NCBI GenBank assembly: GCA_025210345.1
Contig: JAOARX010000030.1
Coordinates: 62,001-126,000 of the forward strand
DNA length: 64,000 nt
DNA from: Pelagimonas sp.
GTDB lineage: Bacteria; Pseudomonadota; Alphaproteobacteria; Rhodobacterales; Rhodobacteraceae
Reading direction: 5' to 3'
In this document: positions 35,835 to 44,595 of the stretch, piece by piece
Position numbering within the stretch: the stretch's first letter is position 1
Layout: every line of letters starts with the position of its first letter
Program-made: the position numbers and the translations under genes
Notes under the pieces: generated by a model
What the model was told of the DNA's origin: nothing
Databases searched by the model: none
What the model saw: only the letters and a program-made list of their open reading frames with translations

Positions 35835-36950
35835 TCAGTCGACGCAGCCCGCCAACGTGGTTGCGGTGCCTGTGATCAGTGTCGGATAGAAGTCCTGGCC
35901 AAGCGGGATGCCTGCCCCGATGGGCGAGACTTCGACCACCTTGGGTGTGGTTGTGCCTTCGGTCGCGGCTTGGAGCAGGCGGATGTCGAACCCTGGCTCG
36001 GCGATGAAGCAGGCGGGGGCGAGCTTGGTGAATTCGGCTTTGAGTTCTGCCAGGCGGGCAGGCCCTGGTGCGGCGTCGTCGACGTCAGAAATTGCCCCGA
36101 CAATGTTCAGATCAAAGCTGTGATCGTAATACTGGTAGGCATCATGCGCGACCGCCAGGCGGACATCATGGAGCGGCGCAAGCGTGACGCGGGCCTGTTC
36201 TCGGGCTTCTTCGAGACGTGCAACTGCGTTGGTCGCGTTCTGACGGTACACTTCGGCGTTCGCCGGGTCGATTTCTGAAAGCTCGGCTGCGATGGCTTTG
36301 ACCCAGATCTGAGCGATGTCCGGGGAGAGCCACATGTGATAGTCTGGGCCGTCGTGGTGATGGTGGTGGTGGTCATCCGCGTCGGCATGCGCATCGTGAT
36401 CGTCATGATCGGCGCCTTCCGCATGGTCGTCATGGTCGTGGTGCTCTTCTTCGCCGGCGTGATCATCGTGCTTGTCTTCCGAACCGTGATCGTCATGATC
36501 GTCATGATCGTCATGATCGTCATGATCGTCATGATCGTCATGATCGTCATGATCGTCATGATCGTCATGATCGTCATCTTGGTCGAACATTGCGCTTGTC
36601 CGGGATTCGAGGATTTCGATGCCGGGCAGGTTTGACAGCTCAATGACATGCGCCGTTTCCGCCAGGGTTTCGATCGGATCGTGAAGCTGCGGGCTGAGGC
36701 CCTCACCGACCCAAAGCACCAAATCCGCGTTCGACAGGGCACGCGCCTGGGAGGGGCGCATTGAGAAATGGTGCGGAGAATCGCCTTGTTCGATGATCAA
36801 GGCAGGTTCACCCAAGTCGCCCAAGACCATGGCAGCCAACCCATGCACCGGAGCGATGTCCGTCGCCACATTGGGCACATCGGCAAAGGAAATTGCCGGG
36901 GTCATAATGGGCGCAAGGGCCAGTGCGGTCGATCTGAGGAAGCGGGTCAT
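35835..36950 (-). CDS. znuA: Zinc ABC transporter substrate-binding protein
   Basis: A 371-residue periplasmic zinc-binding protein with a signal peptide (MTRFLRSTALALAPIMTPAISFA). Zinc ligands of the family are recognisable as VHGLAAMV, the DYHMWLSPD histidine and VAHDAYQYY. A His/Asp-rich loop at residues about 123-207 is unusually long, built of a perfect 9-bp tandem array (30 residues of DDH) followed by further His clusters and a HHHHHH run. The loop probably scavenges zinc. Divergent from zur-znuC-znuB across a Zur-box-like site. Confidence 0.95.
   Translation of the reverse strand: MTRFLRSTALALAPIMTPAISFADVPNVATDIAPVHGLAAMVLGDLGEPALIIEQGDSPHHFSMRPSQARALSNADLVLWVGEGLSPQLHDPIETLAETAHVIELSNLPGIEILESRTSAMFDQDDDHDDHDDHDDHDDHDDHDDHDDHDDHDDHGSEDKHDDHAGEEEHHDHDDHAEGADHDDHDAHADADDHHHHHHDGPDYHMWLSPDIAQIWVKAIAAELSEIDPANAEVYRQNATNAVARLEEAREQARVTLAPLHDVRLAVAHDAYQYYDHSFDLNIVGAISDVDDAAPGPARLAELKAEFTKLAPACFIAEPGFDIRLLQAATEGTTTPKVVEVSPIGAGIPLGQDFYPTLITGTATTLAGCVD
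36488..36577. repeat. Tandem array: ten copies of a 9-bp unit
   Basis: Ten perfect, uninterrupted copies of GATCGTCAT (plus strand) inside znuA. Each codes for Asp-Asp-His on the minus strand, so copy changes keep the frame. There is no variation between copies at the third codon positions, which points to recent slippage expansion. Confidence 0.95.
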
Positions 36951-36971
36951 TTAGGGCTCCTGATTGGGTGA

Positions 36972-37016
36972 TGATATAACATTGTGGCTTGTATGTTGTT
37001 ATTACATTACATATCA
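36972..37016. promoter_or_regulatory. Candidate Zur operator between znuA and zur
   Basis: The divergent gap is AT-rich. TGTTATTACATTACA at 36997-37011 is an imperfect palindrome of the Fur/Zur type, and TGATAT ... ATATCA half-sites flank the region. A single Zur site here could repress znuA and zur-znuCB together when zinc is plentiful. Consensus-based inference. Confidence 0.5.
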
Positions 37017-37097
37017 ACCCTGAAAACGCTATTCTTGCGATTTCCGGGAGGGGCAGGGGAACTCGCATGCTGCGCTGATATTCATATGAGGGTGTCT

Positions 37098-37574
37098 ATG
37101 ACCATCGGTTTTGAAACACATGATCATGCCAAATGCGTAACGTCCGGGCTGGCCGCAGCCGAAGCCGAGTGCAAAGAGAAGGGATTGCAGTTCACAGCCG
37201 TGCGTCGCAGAACGCTGGAAATCCTGTTGCAGGCGCATAAGGCCATGGGGGCTTATGAGGTCTTGGACCAACTTCGCGACGATGGGTTGGGCGGACAGCC
37301 CCCGGTGGCTTACCGGGCGTTGGACTTTCTGGTGAAGAACGGGTTTGTCCATCGGATCGAACGGCTGAATGCCTTTATCGCCTGTGCGCATCCCGGGCGC
37401 AGACATGCGCCGTGCTTTTTGATTTGCACCAAGTGTGAAACCGTGGTCGAGGCCCCAGGGCAACCGATTGCCCAGGCGCTTGGGGTAGCGGCACAGGACA
37501 TGGGGTTTGCGATCAAAAAGGTGGCGATCGAGGCAGAGGGTTTGTGCCCGCGCTGCCTGGACCACGCCGCATGA
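37098..37574 (+). CDS. zur: Fur-family zinc uptake regulator Zur
   Basis: A 158-residue Fur-type repressor. The winged helix covers residues about 20-90 (QFTAVRRRTLEILLQAHKAMGAYEVLD, then PPVAYRALDFLVKNGFVHRIERLNAFIAC). CTKCETVVE and CPRCLDHAA supply two CxxC structural-zinc pairs, and HPGRRHAPCFLIC carries regulatory ligands. The start at 37098 gives the usual length; the frame upstream is non-conserved. Placed first in an operon with znuC and znuB, overlapping znuC by 4 nt. Confidence 0.93.
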   Translation: MTIGFETHDHAKCVTSGLAAAEAECKEKGLQFTAVRRRTLEILLQAHKAMGAYEVLDQLRDDGLGGQPPVAYRALDFLVKNGFVHRIERLNAFIACAHPGRRHAPCFLICTKCETVVEAPGQPIAQALGVAAQDMGFAIKKVAIEAEGLCPRCLDHAA

Positions 37575-38380
37575 GCGCCCTGTTCGAGGCCCGTGATCTG
37601 ACGGTGACCATGGGCGCGCGAACCATTGTGAGCAAGGTGAACTTTGCGCTGCAAGAAGGTGAAATTGTCACCGTTGTCGGGCCAAACGGATCCGGGAAAT
37701 CTACCTTGCTGCGCGCGTTGATCGGGGCGCTGCAACCCAGCGAAGGCACGGTTTCCCGGCGCGATGGGCTGCGAATTGGCTATGTGCCCCAAGGGCTTAG
37801 GCTGGATGCTTCGATGCCGATGTCCGTGTCGCGCTTTTTGAACCTGCCAAGACGTTTCTCAGCGCGTCAACAACAGCAATCGCTGAACGATGCGGGGGCG
37901 GGACATCTGGCGGATCGTCAGATGGTGGATCTGTCGGGGGGGCAGTTTCAGCGTGTCCTGCTTGCCCGTGCGATTTTGCAACGCCCACATGTTCTGATGC
38001 TGGACGAGCCCACCACCGGGTTGGATCAGCCGGGACAAGCGGCGTTTTACAAGCGCATCGAAGATGTTCGCAATGTGCTGGGCTGCGCGGTGATGATGGT
38101 CAGCCACGAACTTCATGTGGTGATGAGCGCGTCGGATCGGGTGATCTGCATGAATGGTCATATCTGCTGTGAGGGCCATCCCGAGGTGGTCGCCCAGGCC
38201 GAAGAGTATCGCGCGTTGTTTGGCACCGGAACAGGGGGGGCGCTGGCGCTGTATCGCCACGAGCACCAACATCGCCACGATGCCGAAACCGGGACCAGGC
38301 CGCATGTGCATGGTCCGGGATGTGATTGTGACGACCCGGAGGGCACCGCCGGAAACACGGAGACCCGGAATGCTGGATAG
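37571..38380 (+). CDS. znuC: Zinc ABC transporter ATP-binding protein
   Basis: A 269-residue ATPase. Walker A is GPNGSGKST, the signature DLSGGQFQRVLLARA, Walker B LMLDEPTTGLD, and the switch His sits in MVSHELHVV. The C-terminal tail (from about 230) is His-rich (YRHEHQHRHDAETGTRPHVHG), which could hold zinc. The start overlaps the zur stop codon, and the 3' end overlaps znuB by 11 nt, so zur-znuC-znuB is one coupled operon. Confidence 0.95.
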   Translation: MSALFEARDLTVTMGARTIVSKVNFALQEGEIVTVVGPNGSGKSTLLRALIGALQPSEGTVSRRDGLRIGYVPQGLRLDASMPMSVSRFLNLPRRFSARQQQQSLNDAGAGHLADRQMVDLSGGQFQRVLLARAILQRPHVLMLDEPTTGLDQPGQAAFYKRIEDVRNVLGCAVMMVSHELHVVMSASDRVICMNGHICCEGHPEVVAQAEEYRALFGTGTGGALALYRHEHQHRHDAETGTRPHVHGPGCDCDDPEGTAGNTETRNAG

Positions 38381-39170
38381 CTTGCTGAACGATTTTATGG
38401 GGCGCGCGGTTCTGGGGGCGATCGGGGTCGCGATTGCGGCGGCTCCGCTGGGGGTGTTCGTAATCTGGCGACGCATGGCCTATTTCGGTGATGCCACGTC
38501 GCACGCAGCGGTTCTGGGGGTTGCCCTGGCGCTGGCCTTCGAGATCCCGATTTTTGCGGGCACGCTGTTGGTTGCATTGGCGGTGGCCGCGCTTGTTTCC
38601 GAATTGGGGTCGCGCAGCTATGGCGCGGACATGATTCTTGGGGTTGCGTCACATGCGGCGTTGGCGCTGGGGCTGATGGCCGTCAGTTTTGTGGATGGCC
38701 CGCGGTTGGATCTGGAATCTTACTTGTTTGGTGACATTCTGGCGGTGACGCGTGGCGATTTGGCGGTGATCTGGGGCGGGGCTGTGCTGGTTTGCGCATT
38801 GATCGCCTGGCGGTGGACGGCACTTTTGACCGCGACACTTTCCCCCGATCTGGCCTGGGCGTCTGGGATCAATCCCGCGCGGGAAACCCGTGTGTTGACC
38901 TTTGCGCTTGCCATCGTGGTTGCCGTGGCGCTCAAGGCGGTGGGCGCGCTCTTGATCGGCGCCATGCTGATCATCCCGGCTGCCAGCGCGCGCAGCCTGT
39001 CGCGCACCCCTGAGCAGATGGTGTTCATCGCTGCAGGATTGGGCATTCTCGCCGCTGCGCTGGGGCTGTGGGGCGCATGGGAATGGGACAGCCGCGCGGG
39101 GCCAAGTATCGTGAGCGCGGCGGCGCTGCTGTTTGGGCTTAGCATGATCTGGCGGTGGGCGTGGGGCTAG
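38370..39170 (+). CDS. znuB: Zinc ABC transporter permease
   Basis: A 266-residue permease of the ABC-3 family with about eight hydrophobic segments. GVFVIWRRMAYFGDATSHAAVLGVAL is the N-terminal hallmark, and KAVGALLIGAMLIIPAASARSLS is the coupling-helix region. The start at 38370 lies within znuC; the longer frame from 38154 is inside znuC. A hairpin lies 36 bp after the stop codon. Confidence 0.94.
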   Translation: MLDSLLNDFMGRAVLGAIGVAIAAAPLGVFVIWRRMAYFGDATSHAAVLGVALALAFEIPIFAGTLLVALAVAALVSELGSRSYGADMILGVASHAALALGLMAVSFVDGPRLDLESYLFGDILAVTRGDLAVIWGGAVLVCALIAWRWTALLTATLSPDLAWASGINPARETRVLTFALAIVVAVALKAVGALLIGAMLIIPAASARSLSRTPEQMVFIAAGLGILAAALGLWGAWEWDSRAGPSIVSAAALLFGLSMIWRWAWG

Positions 39171-39206
39171 CCAAAGCCCCCCAACCTTGCCGTGTGCATT
39201 GGGAAA

Positions 39207-39233
39207 CGATGGGCGAAACCCGTCCGCCCATCG
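39207..39233 (+). terminator. Hairpin after znuB
   Basis: CGATGGGCG / CGCCCATCG with a 9-nt loop, 36 bp past the znuB stop codon. Only a short T-containing tail (TGTTCG) follows, so it may also shield the convergent kinase transcript. Confidence 0.6.
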
Positions 39234-39269
39234 TGTTCGCGCGTCGGGACTGTCATCCAGTTATCAGGG

Positions 39270-42200
39270 TCACTCTTTTGAACGATCAGGATGCGTTCCG
39301 TTCAAAACCGAATAGATTGTTTCTGTGAGCTTGCTGGATTGGAACGGCTTGGTCAGGAGGATCTGATCCGAGCCACCCGCGCCAAATCGAGAAATCGCCT
39401 CGGCGGGGTATCCTGACATGAACACAGTTTTGATGCGCGGGTGGCTGTCGAGGATTGAATCGATGAAATCCGGGCCGCTCGTGCCCCCTGGGAGAACCAC
39501 GTCGCTGAGAATTAATGACACCTCAGGCGTCTTGGCGAGGGTGGTTCGCGCGGACTGGGCATCTTGCGCCGTAATCACATCATAGCCTTGCCGTTTAAGC
39601 ATCTTTTTCGTGAGCGCACGCAGCGCTGGGTCATCTTCGATCACCAGAATGATCTCACCTTGCCCCTTGGGAACGGGGGGGGATGTGCTGGCAGCGGGTT
39701 TGGGAAGCTCTGCGCCCGCACGCGGAAGATACAGCGTAATGGTCGTGCCTGATCCCAGGTCACTTTCGATACGGGCGGCGCCCCCCGATTGCTGCGCAAA
39801 CCCCAATACCATTGACAGGCCAAGGCCGCTGCCCTGGCCGACGCCCTTGGTGGTAAAGAAGGGTTCAAACGCGTGCTCAAGGGTTTCTTGGGACATGCCG
39901 GTGCCATTGTCGATGATCTTAAGGACAACATAATCACCGGGCGCCAGCGCCCGTGCGCCGCTCTGCTGATCGGAAACGATCGTTTCATTGGAGCTTGTGA
40001 TACAAAGCGCTCCGCCATCAGGCATGGCATCACGGGCGTTCAAAGCAAGGTTCAAGAGAGCGTTTTCAATTTGCCCCTCATCGGCAAGCGCGGTCCAGGT
40101 CTCGGAGTCTGCGTTCAGATCAAGACTGATGGTCTCGCCCAGCACCGGATGGATCAGATCGGGCAGGCCGGCCAACAGGCTGACAATATCCACGTTCGAG
40201 GGTCGCAGCGGTTGGCGGCGCGAAAACGCCAACAGCCTCTGGGTCAGATCAGCCCCCCGTTGGGCCGAACGCATGATCGCGTTCATAAGCGGGGATACGG
40301 TTTCATCCTCGATCAGGTCAGAGATCAGTTCGATATTTCCAAGGATGACCGCCAACAAATTGTTAAAGTCATGTGCGACACCGCCGGTCAGCTGCCCAAT
40401 AGCGTCCATTTTCTGGGCTTGGTGCAACTTGTCTTCCAGCGTGATCCGGTCGGTGATGTCCGAAAGCACCCCGACCGAACGGACCGCGCGCTTGTCGTTT
40501 CCACGCACCGCATGACCGCGGGCCAGAAACCACCGGTATTCGCCCGATTTGGTGCGAAGCCGTTGTTCGGTATTGAGGGCAACAGAGGGGGTCTTGAGAT
40601 GCGCAATGACCGATTGATGAAACCTCTCACGTTCATCGGGATGGATAAGTGACAAATAGGATTCCCGGGCAAGCGCATAGTATTCTTCGGCGGTGTATCC
40701 TAGGGTTTCAGCAAATCCCGGGGACAGGTACAGTTCTTTCCGGGTCAAATCCCAGTCCCAGATTGATACCTGCTCAACCGCGAGAGCAAGGCGTTCTTCG
40801 CTGGCGCGCAGGGCCTGGGCGCTTTTGACCTGTTCGGTCACATCCTTGCCCACAGTTGCGATACAGCCATTTGACAGTTGCTGTTCATGCAGCCTGAGGA
40901 TCTGACCGCCCCGGCGGTGAACTTCGAACGGCTGCGGGTTGGGCGCGTAGCGCCGTTTGACGCTTTGGGCGATAAAGTCGTCAATCGCGAGCGTCATGTC
41001 AGGCATGTGACCCGCTTCGGCACCCGCGCGGATGAAATCTTCAAAGCGGGTGCCGGGAACCAGAACATGCGGGACGTCATGATTGATCAGGCGGAACTGC
41101 CGGTTGCCAAAGACAAGGCGGTCCTCTTGATCCCATAGGCTGAACAATTCGCTCATGCCTTCGACCGAGTCGGCGAGCATCTGATTCGCGACTTCTGCGG
41201 CACGTTTGGCCTGAACCGTTTCTGTGATATGAGAGGCAATTCCACGGTATCCCGTGAATTTTCCAACGCTGTCAAAAGCTGGCACGCCGGATACGCGCAA
41301 CCATTTTTCTTCGCCGTTTACAGTTATGGAATATTCAAAATTTTTAAAGGGTTGATGGGCCTCAAGTGATGCGAGATGCGCGTCCCATGCGGCGTCATTA
41401 TCATGACTCGGGTGAAGAAAATCTGACCGGGTTTTGCCAAGAAAATGGTCCACCGGAACGCCAAGCGCGTCGCGAACCCCTTCGGAAAACCAGCAGAACC
41501 GCAGGTTTTGGTCCATTTCCCAAAACCAATCCGAGCTGGAGACCGCAAAATCCCGTAGCCGGGTTTGGCTTATACGCAGGCTTTGTTGGCGATCCAGCAA
41601 CAAGTGACTGAGTGTAGCAAGGACAACCGCAATCGTCGCGCCAGCATAGAGGATGGCTTCGTCTGTCATCTGGTCAGCGGTCTGTCGCCAGACGGGATTT
41701 GGTGTCGCATAGATCTGCCACGTGCGGTTGCCGACCGCGATGTTGTCGGGAACCGATGTGACGGTTGCGGGGTCGTTTGTCTCAACGTCCGCAAAGAATA
41801 TATCGCTGGAATCCGCGATGGTCAGATGGAAGCGCCCCGCTTCAAAGGCATTCAACGTCGACGCGATCAGCGTGTCACTGCGAAACACCGCATTTAACAT
41901 GCCAGCGGGTTCGCCGTTGTAGGTCAGCGGCAAATAGATCACAAACCCTGTCCCGCCCTGCGCCAGTGTCAAAGGGCGGGTGACGTGCATGTGGTTGGTC
42001 AAAAGCGCCTTAGCCATCGCTTCGCGCGGGATATCCAGCCGGTTCAAATCCAACCCCAGTGCGGCTTCGTTGCCGATCAGGGGGGTTACGGTGCGGATAA
42101 TCCCATCCGTGTCCACCCAGTTCAGCGCCTGAATGTTATCGAACAGATCATGGACGAATTGTGTTTCTGCACGGAATGCCTCGGGATCACGTGGATCGAC

Positions 42201-42419
42201 GCTTTCGAATTCGGCCCCCAGTACCATAACCGCATTCAAATAGGCGTCCAGATGTGTCCCAAGTCTTGTGGCAAAATTGGCCCGGAACAACCGGCTTTCC
42301 TGGTTCAGCTGACTGCGCTGCATATTACGATGGGACAGGCTAAGGGCGAACGACACGCAGAAAACCAGAACCAGAATCCCTATCGGGATCAGGAATTTCG
42401 GCTGAAAGATGCGCATCAT
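39270..42419 (-). CDS. CHASE/PAS hybrid sensor histidine kinase
   Basis: A 1049-residue membrane kinase. Order: transmembrane segment (about 10-30), periplasmic CHASE domain (about 75-240), second transmembrane segment (about 250-272), three PAS domains (about 290-400, 415-530, 540-660; the first with DWFWEMDQNLRFCWFS), HisKA with phospho-His in GVAHDFNNLLAVI, HATPase (NALLNLALNARDAM, GTGMS, GSGLGLSMV) and a C-terminal receiver with phospho-Asp in LILSDVVLPGG. No response regulator gene is adjacent, so the output partner is elsewhere or the receiver acts on a phosphorelay. Confidence 0.93.
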   Translation of the reverse strand: MMRIFQPKFLIPIGILVLVFCVSFALSLSHRNMQRSQLNQESRLFRANFATRLGTHLDAYLNAVMVLGAEFESVDPRDPEAFRAETQFVHDLFDNIQALNWVDTDGIIRTVTPLIGNEAALGLDLNRLDIPREAMAKALLTNHMHVTRPLTLAQGGTGFVIYLPLTYNGEPAGMLNAVFRSDTLIASTLNAFEAGRFHLTIADSSDIFFADVETNDPATVTSVPDNIAVGNRTWQIYATPNPVWRQTADQMTDEAILYAGATIAVVLATLSHLLLDRQQSLRISQTRLRDFAVSSSDWFWEMDQNLRFCWFSEGVRDALGVPVDHFLGKTRSDFLHPSHDNDAAWDAHLASLEAHQPFKNFEYSITVNGEEKWLRVSGVPAFDSVGKFTGYRGIASHITETVQAKRAAEVANQMLADSVEGMSELFSLWDQEDRLVFGNRQFRLINHDVPHVLVPGTRFEDFIRAGAEAGHMPDMTLAIDDFIAQSVKRRYAPNPQPFEVHRRGGQILRLHEQQLSNGCIATVGKDVTEQVKSAQALRASEERLALAVEQVSIWDWDLTRKELYLSPGFAETLGYTAEEYYALARESYLSLIHPDERERFHQSVIAHLKTPSVALNTEQRLRTKSGEYRWFLARGHAVRGNDKRAVRSVGVLSDITDRITLEDKLHQAQKMDAIGQLTGGVAHDFNNLLAVILGNIELISDLIEDETVSPLMNAIMRSAQRGADLTQRLLAFSRRQPLRPSNVDIVSLLAGLPDLIHPVLGETISLDLNADSETWTALADEGQIENALLNLALNARDAMPDGGALCITSSNETIVSDQQSGARALAPGDYVVLKIIDNGTGMSQETLEHAFEPFFTTKGVGQGSGLGLSMVLGFAQQSGGAARIESDLGSGTTITLYLPRAGAELPKPAASTSPPVPKGQGEIILVIEDDPALRALTKKMLKRQGYDVITAQDAQSARTTLAKTPEVSLILSDVVLPGGTSGPDFIDSILDSHPRIKTVFMSGYPAEAISRFGAGGSDQILLTKPFQSSKLTETIYSVLNGTHPDRSKE

Positions 42420-42500
42420 ACGGTAAGTTCGTCCTTGTTACCAATACCGTTACCGCAATCTTAGTTTAGCTTTGGTGAAAGTGCCACCTATGCGATTGTG

Positions 42501-43868
42501 TTAGGTCCGTGTTTTGGGTCTCCCCCGAGTTGGCTCTGCGCCTAGCGCGGATGTCGCCAAGGGATCAAAGGGATCAAGGGGATCACTTGCCGGTCCCGAT
42601 GCGGGGGATAGGCGTCGGAGCGCGGCGCGGGCGTGGCCTTCCATCCCTTCCATGCGGCTGATCCGGGCGGTGCGTTGCGCCAATTCATGTGCTGCACTGC
42701 GCGTCGCGCGCTGCCAGGTGATGGTTTTTGTGAATTTATGCACCGACAATCCCCCAGTATAGCGCGCGGCGCCACTGGTCGGCAGCACATGATTGGGTCC
42801 AGAGGTCTTGTCGCCAAAGGCCACGGTGGTTTCTTCCCCAAGAAAAAGAGATCCATAGGCCGTCAGCCGGCCCAACCACCAATCGAGATTATCGGCCTGC
42901 ACATGCAGGTGTTCTGGCGCATAGCTGTCTGAAACCTGCGCCGCTTCTTCACGGGTTTCACACAAGACTACCTCGGCACGGTCCTGCCAGGCGATACGCG
43001 CGGCGGCCGCGTTGGGATCGGGCATGCTTTCGATCAGCGTAGGGACACGGGCCATGACCGCCTGTGCCAAGGCACGGTGCGTCGTCACCAGCCAGACCGG
43101 GCTGTCAACGCCATGTTCCGCCTGGCTGACAAGGTCCCAGGCCACGGTTTCGGGATTGGCGGTTTCATCCGCGATCACCAGCGAATCCGTGGGTCCGGCA
43201 AACATGTCGATGCCCACCTTGCCAAACAATTGCCGCTTGGCTTCGGCCACATAGGCATTGCCCGGACCCACAAGAATATCGGCGGGTTGCCCCCCGAACA
43301 GCCCTTGTTCCATCGCGGCGATGCCCTGAACCCCGCCAAGGTTCAAGATCAGATCGGCACCGCAAAGATCCATCGCATAGACAATCGCATCGGGAATGCC
43401 CTGACCCGGACGCGCTGGCGACACAGCGGTGATCTGCGGCACACCCGCCACCTTGGCGGTCGTGATGGTCATCAATGCGCTGGCAATATGTGAATAGCGC
43501 CCACCGGGCACATAGCAGCCCGCGCAGCCCACGGGGATCTGTTTTTGGCCCGCGATCAGGCCGGGGATGACTTCGATTTCCGTATCTTGAATGGTCGCCT
43601 GTTGCGCCTGGGCGAAACGGCGGATGTTGTCGTGGGCAAAGCGAATGTCCTCTTTCAAGGTTTCGGGCACACGCGCGCAGGCTTGGGCGCGCGCCTCGTC
43701 ACTCAGCACGATCTCTCCCTCCCAGCCATCCAGCTGCTTGGCGTACCGCTGGACGGCTTCTTCGCCACCCTGGGTGATCGTATGCAACATGACCTGCACA
43801 ATGTCGCGAATGTCGGCGTTTTCCGACGCGGGACGGGGTGTGGCTTGTTTGAGATAGGTGATGGCCAT
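42501..43868 (-). CDS. HpsN-like dehydrogenase (histidinol dehydrogenase superfamily)
   Basis: A 455-residue enzyme of the histidinol dehydrogenase fold. It resembles sulfopropanediol dehydrogenase HpsN of Roseobacters (start MAITYLK, AGCYVPGGRYSHIASALMT, VGPGNAYVAEAKRQLFGKVG, SQAEHGVDSP) more than HisD. HpsN oxidises 2,3-dihydroxypropane-1-sulfonate to sulfolactate. A true hisD is at 23995, so biosynthesis is unlikely. Last gene of the LysR-linked operon with a CuyA-like lyase, in keeping with a sulfonate or hydroxy-amino acid substrate. No Shine-Dalgarno sequence is visible; translation may depend on the racemase gene 13 nt upstream. Confidence 0.82.
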   Translation of the reverse strand: MAITYLKQATPRPASENADIRDIVQVMLHTITQGGEEAVQRYAKQLDGWEGEIVLSDEARAQACARVPETLKEDIRFAHDNIRRFAQAQQATIQDTEIEVIPGLIAGQKQIPVGCAGCYVPGGRYSHIASALMTITTAKVAGVPQITAVSPARPGQGIPDAIVYAMDLCGADLILNLGGVQGIAAMEQGLFGGQPADILVGPGNAYVAEAKRQLFGKVGIDMFAGPTDSLVIADETANPETVAWDLVSQAEHGVDSPVWLVTTHRALAQAVMARVPTLIESMPDPNAAAARIAWQDRAEVVLCETREEAAQVSDSYAPEHLHVQADNLDWWLGRLTAYGSLFLGEETTVAFGDKTSGPNHVLPTSGAARYTGGLSVHKFTKTITWQRATRSAAHELAQRTARISRMEGMEGHARAALRRLSPASGPASDPLDPFDPLATSALGAEPTRGRPKTRT

Positions 43869-43881
43869 GGGAGGAGGTCCG

Positions 43882-44595
43882 TCAATAAGAGAGAATATGC
43901 GTATGGATGGCCTGCGCCAGCACATCGAGCGTATCGAGCAGCGGGGGCAGGTCGCGGGCGCGGTCAGCCTGGGCAAGATCGGGGGTCAGCAAAGAGAATT
44001 CGGAACAGCCGATCAACAGCAGATCCGCGCCCCGGGCTTGTAACTCGGAGGCGGTTTGAACCAAGGTGGCAAGGCTGTTGGGGTTTGGTCCATTGGCTTT
44101 GATGTCGCGAATGGCACTCAGCATCCGATCCGGGTTTTCCGGCCAGACCGCGCTTAGACCCGCACGCGCGAGCGCGGGATCAAAGACCCCGGCGCTTTGC
44201 GTGGCCGGAGAGGCCAGAATGCCAATGGCGCCCGCCTTGCGAATCTGTTGCGCGGCTTGGACAACCGCAAGATCCACCATATGCAAAAGCGGAATTTGCA
44301 CCGCGGTCTGGATGTCCCCGGCATAGGCATGCGCGGTGTTGCAGGGCATGGCCAGCGCCGTTGCCCCGGCTTGCTCCAACCGCTGGGCCATCCGGGCAAG
44401 TGTCGGGCCGGGGGGCTCCCCGGTGCCTTCGATCAGATGGGCAATTCTGGAGGGAACCTGCGGGTTCATATCAATGAACAAGGGCAGGTGATCCGCGTCA
44501 TCACGCGCGTCGATCCGCGCCAAGAGGCGCTGTTGCAAAAGGATCGTCGCCTCGGGGCCCATGCCGCCCAATATGCCCACAGGTTGAAAGGTCAT
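43882..44595 (-). CDS. Aspartate/glutamate racemase-family protein
   Basis: A 237-residue protein. The two catalytic Cys are present in [10 protein letters not shown] and IGCSEFSLL, each in the expected half. [14 protein letters not shown] is the YgeA/RacD-type start. Members invert the alpha carbon of amino acids without PLP. It overlaps the CuyA-like gene by 4 nt. Beside a lyase specific for one enantiomer it may supply the L or D form of the operon substrate (inference). Confidence 0.9.
   Translation of the reverse strand: MTFQPVGILGGMGPEATILLQQRLLARIDARDDADHLPLFIDMNPQVPSRIAHLIEGTGEPPGPTLARMAQRLEQAGATALAMPCNTAHAYAGDIQTAVQIPLLHMVDLAVVQAAQQIRKAGAIGILASPATQSAGVFDPALARAGLSAVWPENPDRMLSAIRDIKANGPNPNSLATLVQTASELQARGADLLLIGCSEFSLLTPDLAQADRARDLPPLLDTLDVLAQAIHTHILSY

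Noticed and set aside
36488-36577. CRISPR-like or regulatory repeat array
   Set aside because: The 9-bp units have no spacers and encode Asp-Asp-His in frame within znuA.
42895-42915. CTGC-N4-GCAG palindrome as another PhaR site
   Set aside because: The spacer is 4 rather than 3 and it is inside the coding region of the HpsN-like gene; unrelated to carbon storage.
42501-43868. Second hisD for histidine synthesis
   Set aside because: A canonical hisD is at 23995. This copy has HpsN-like features and sits in an operon with a CuyA-like lyase, so a catabolic role is far more likely.
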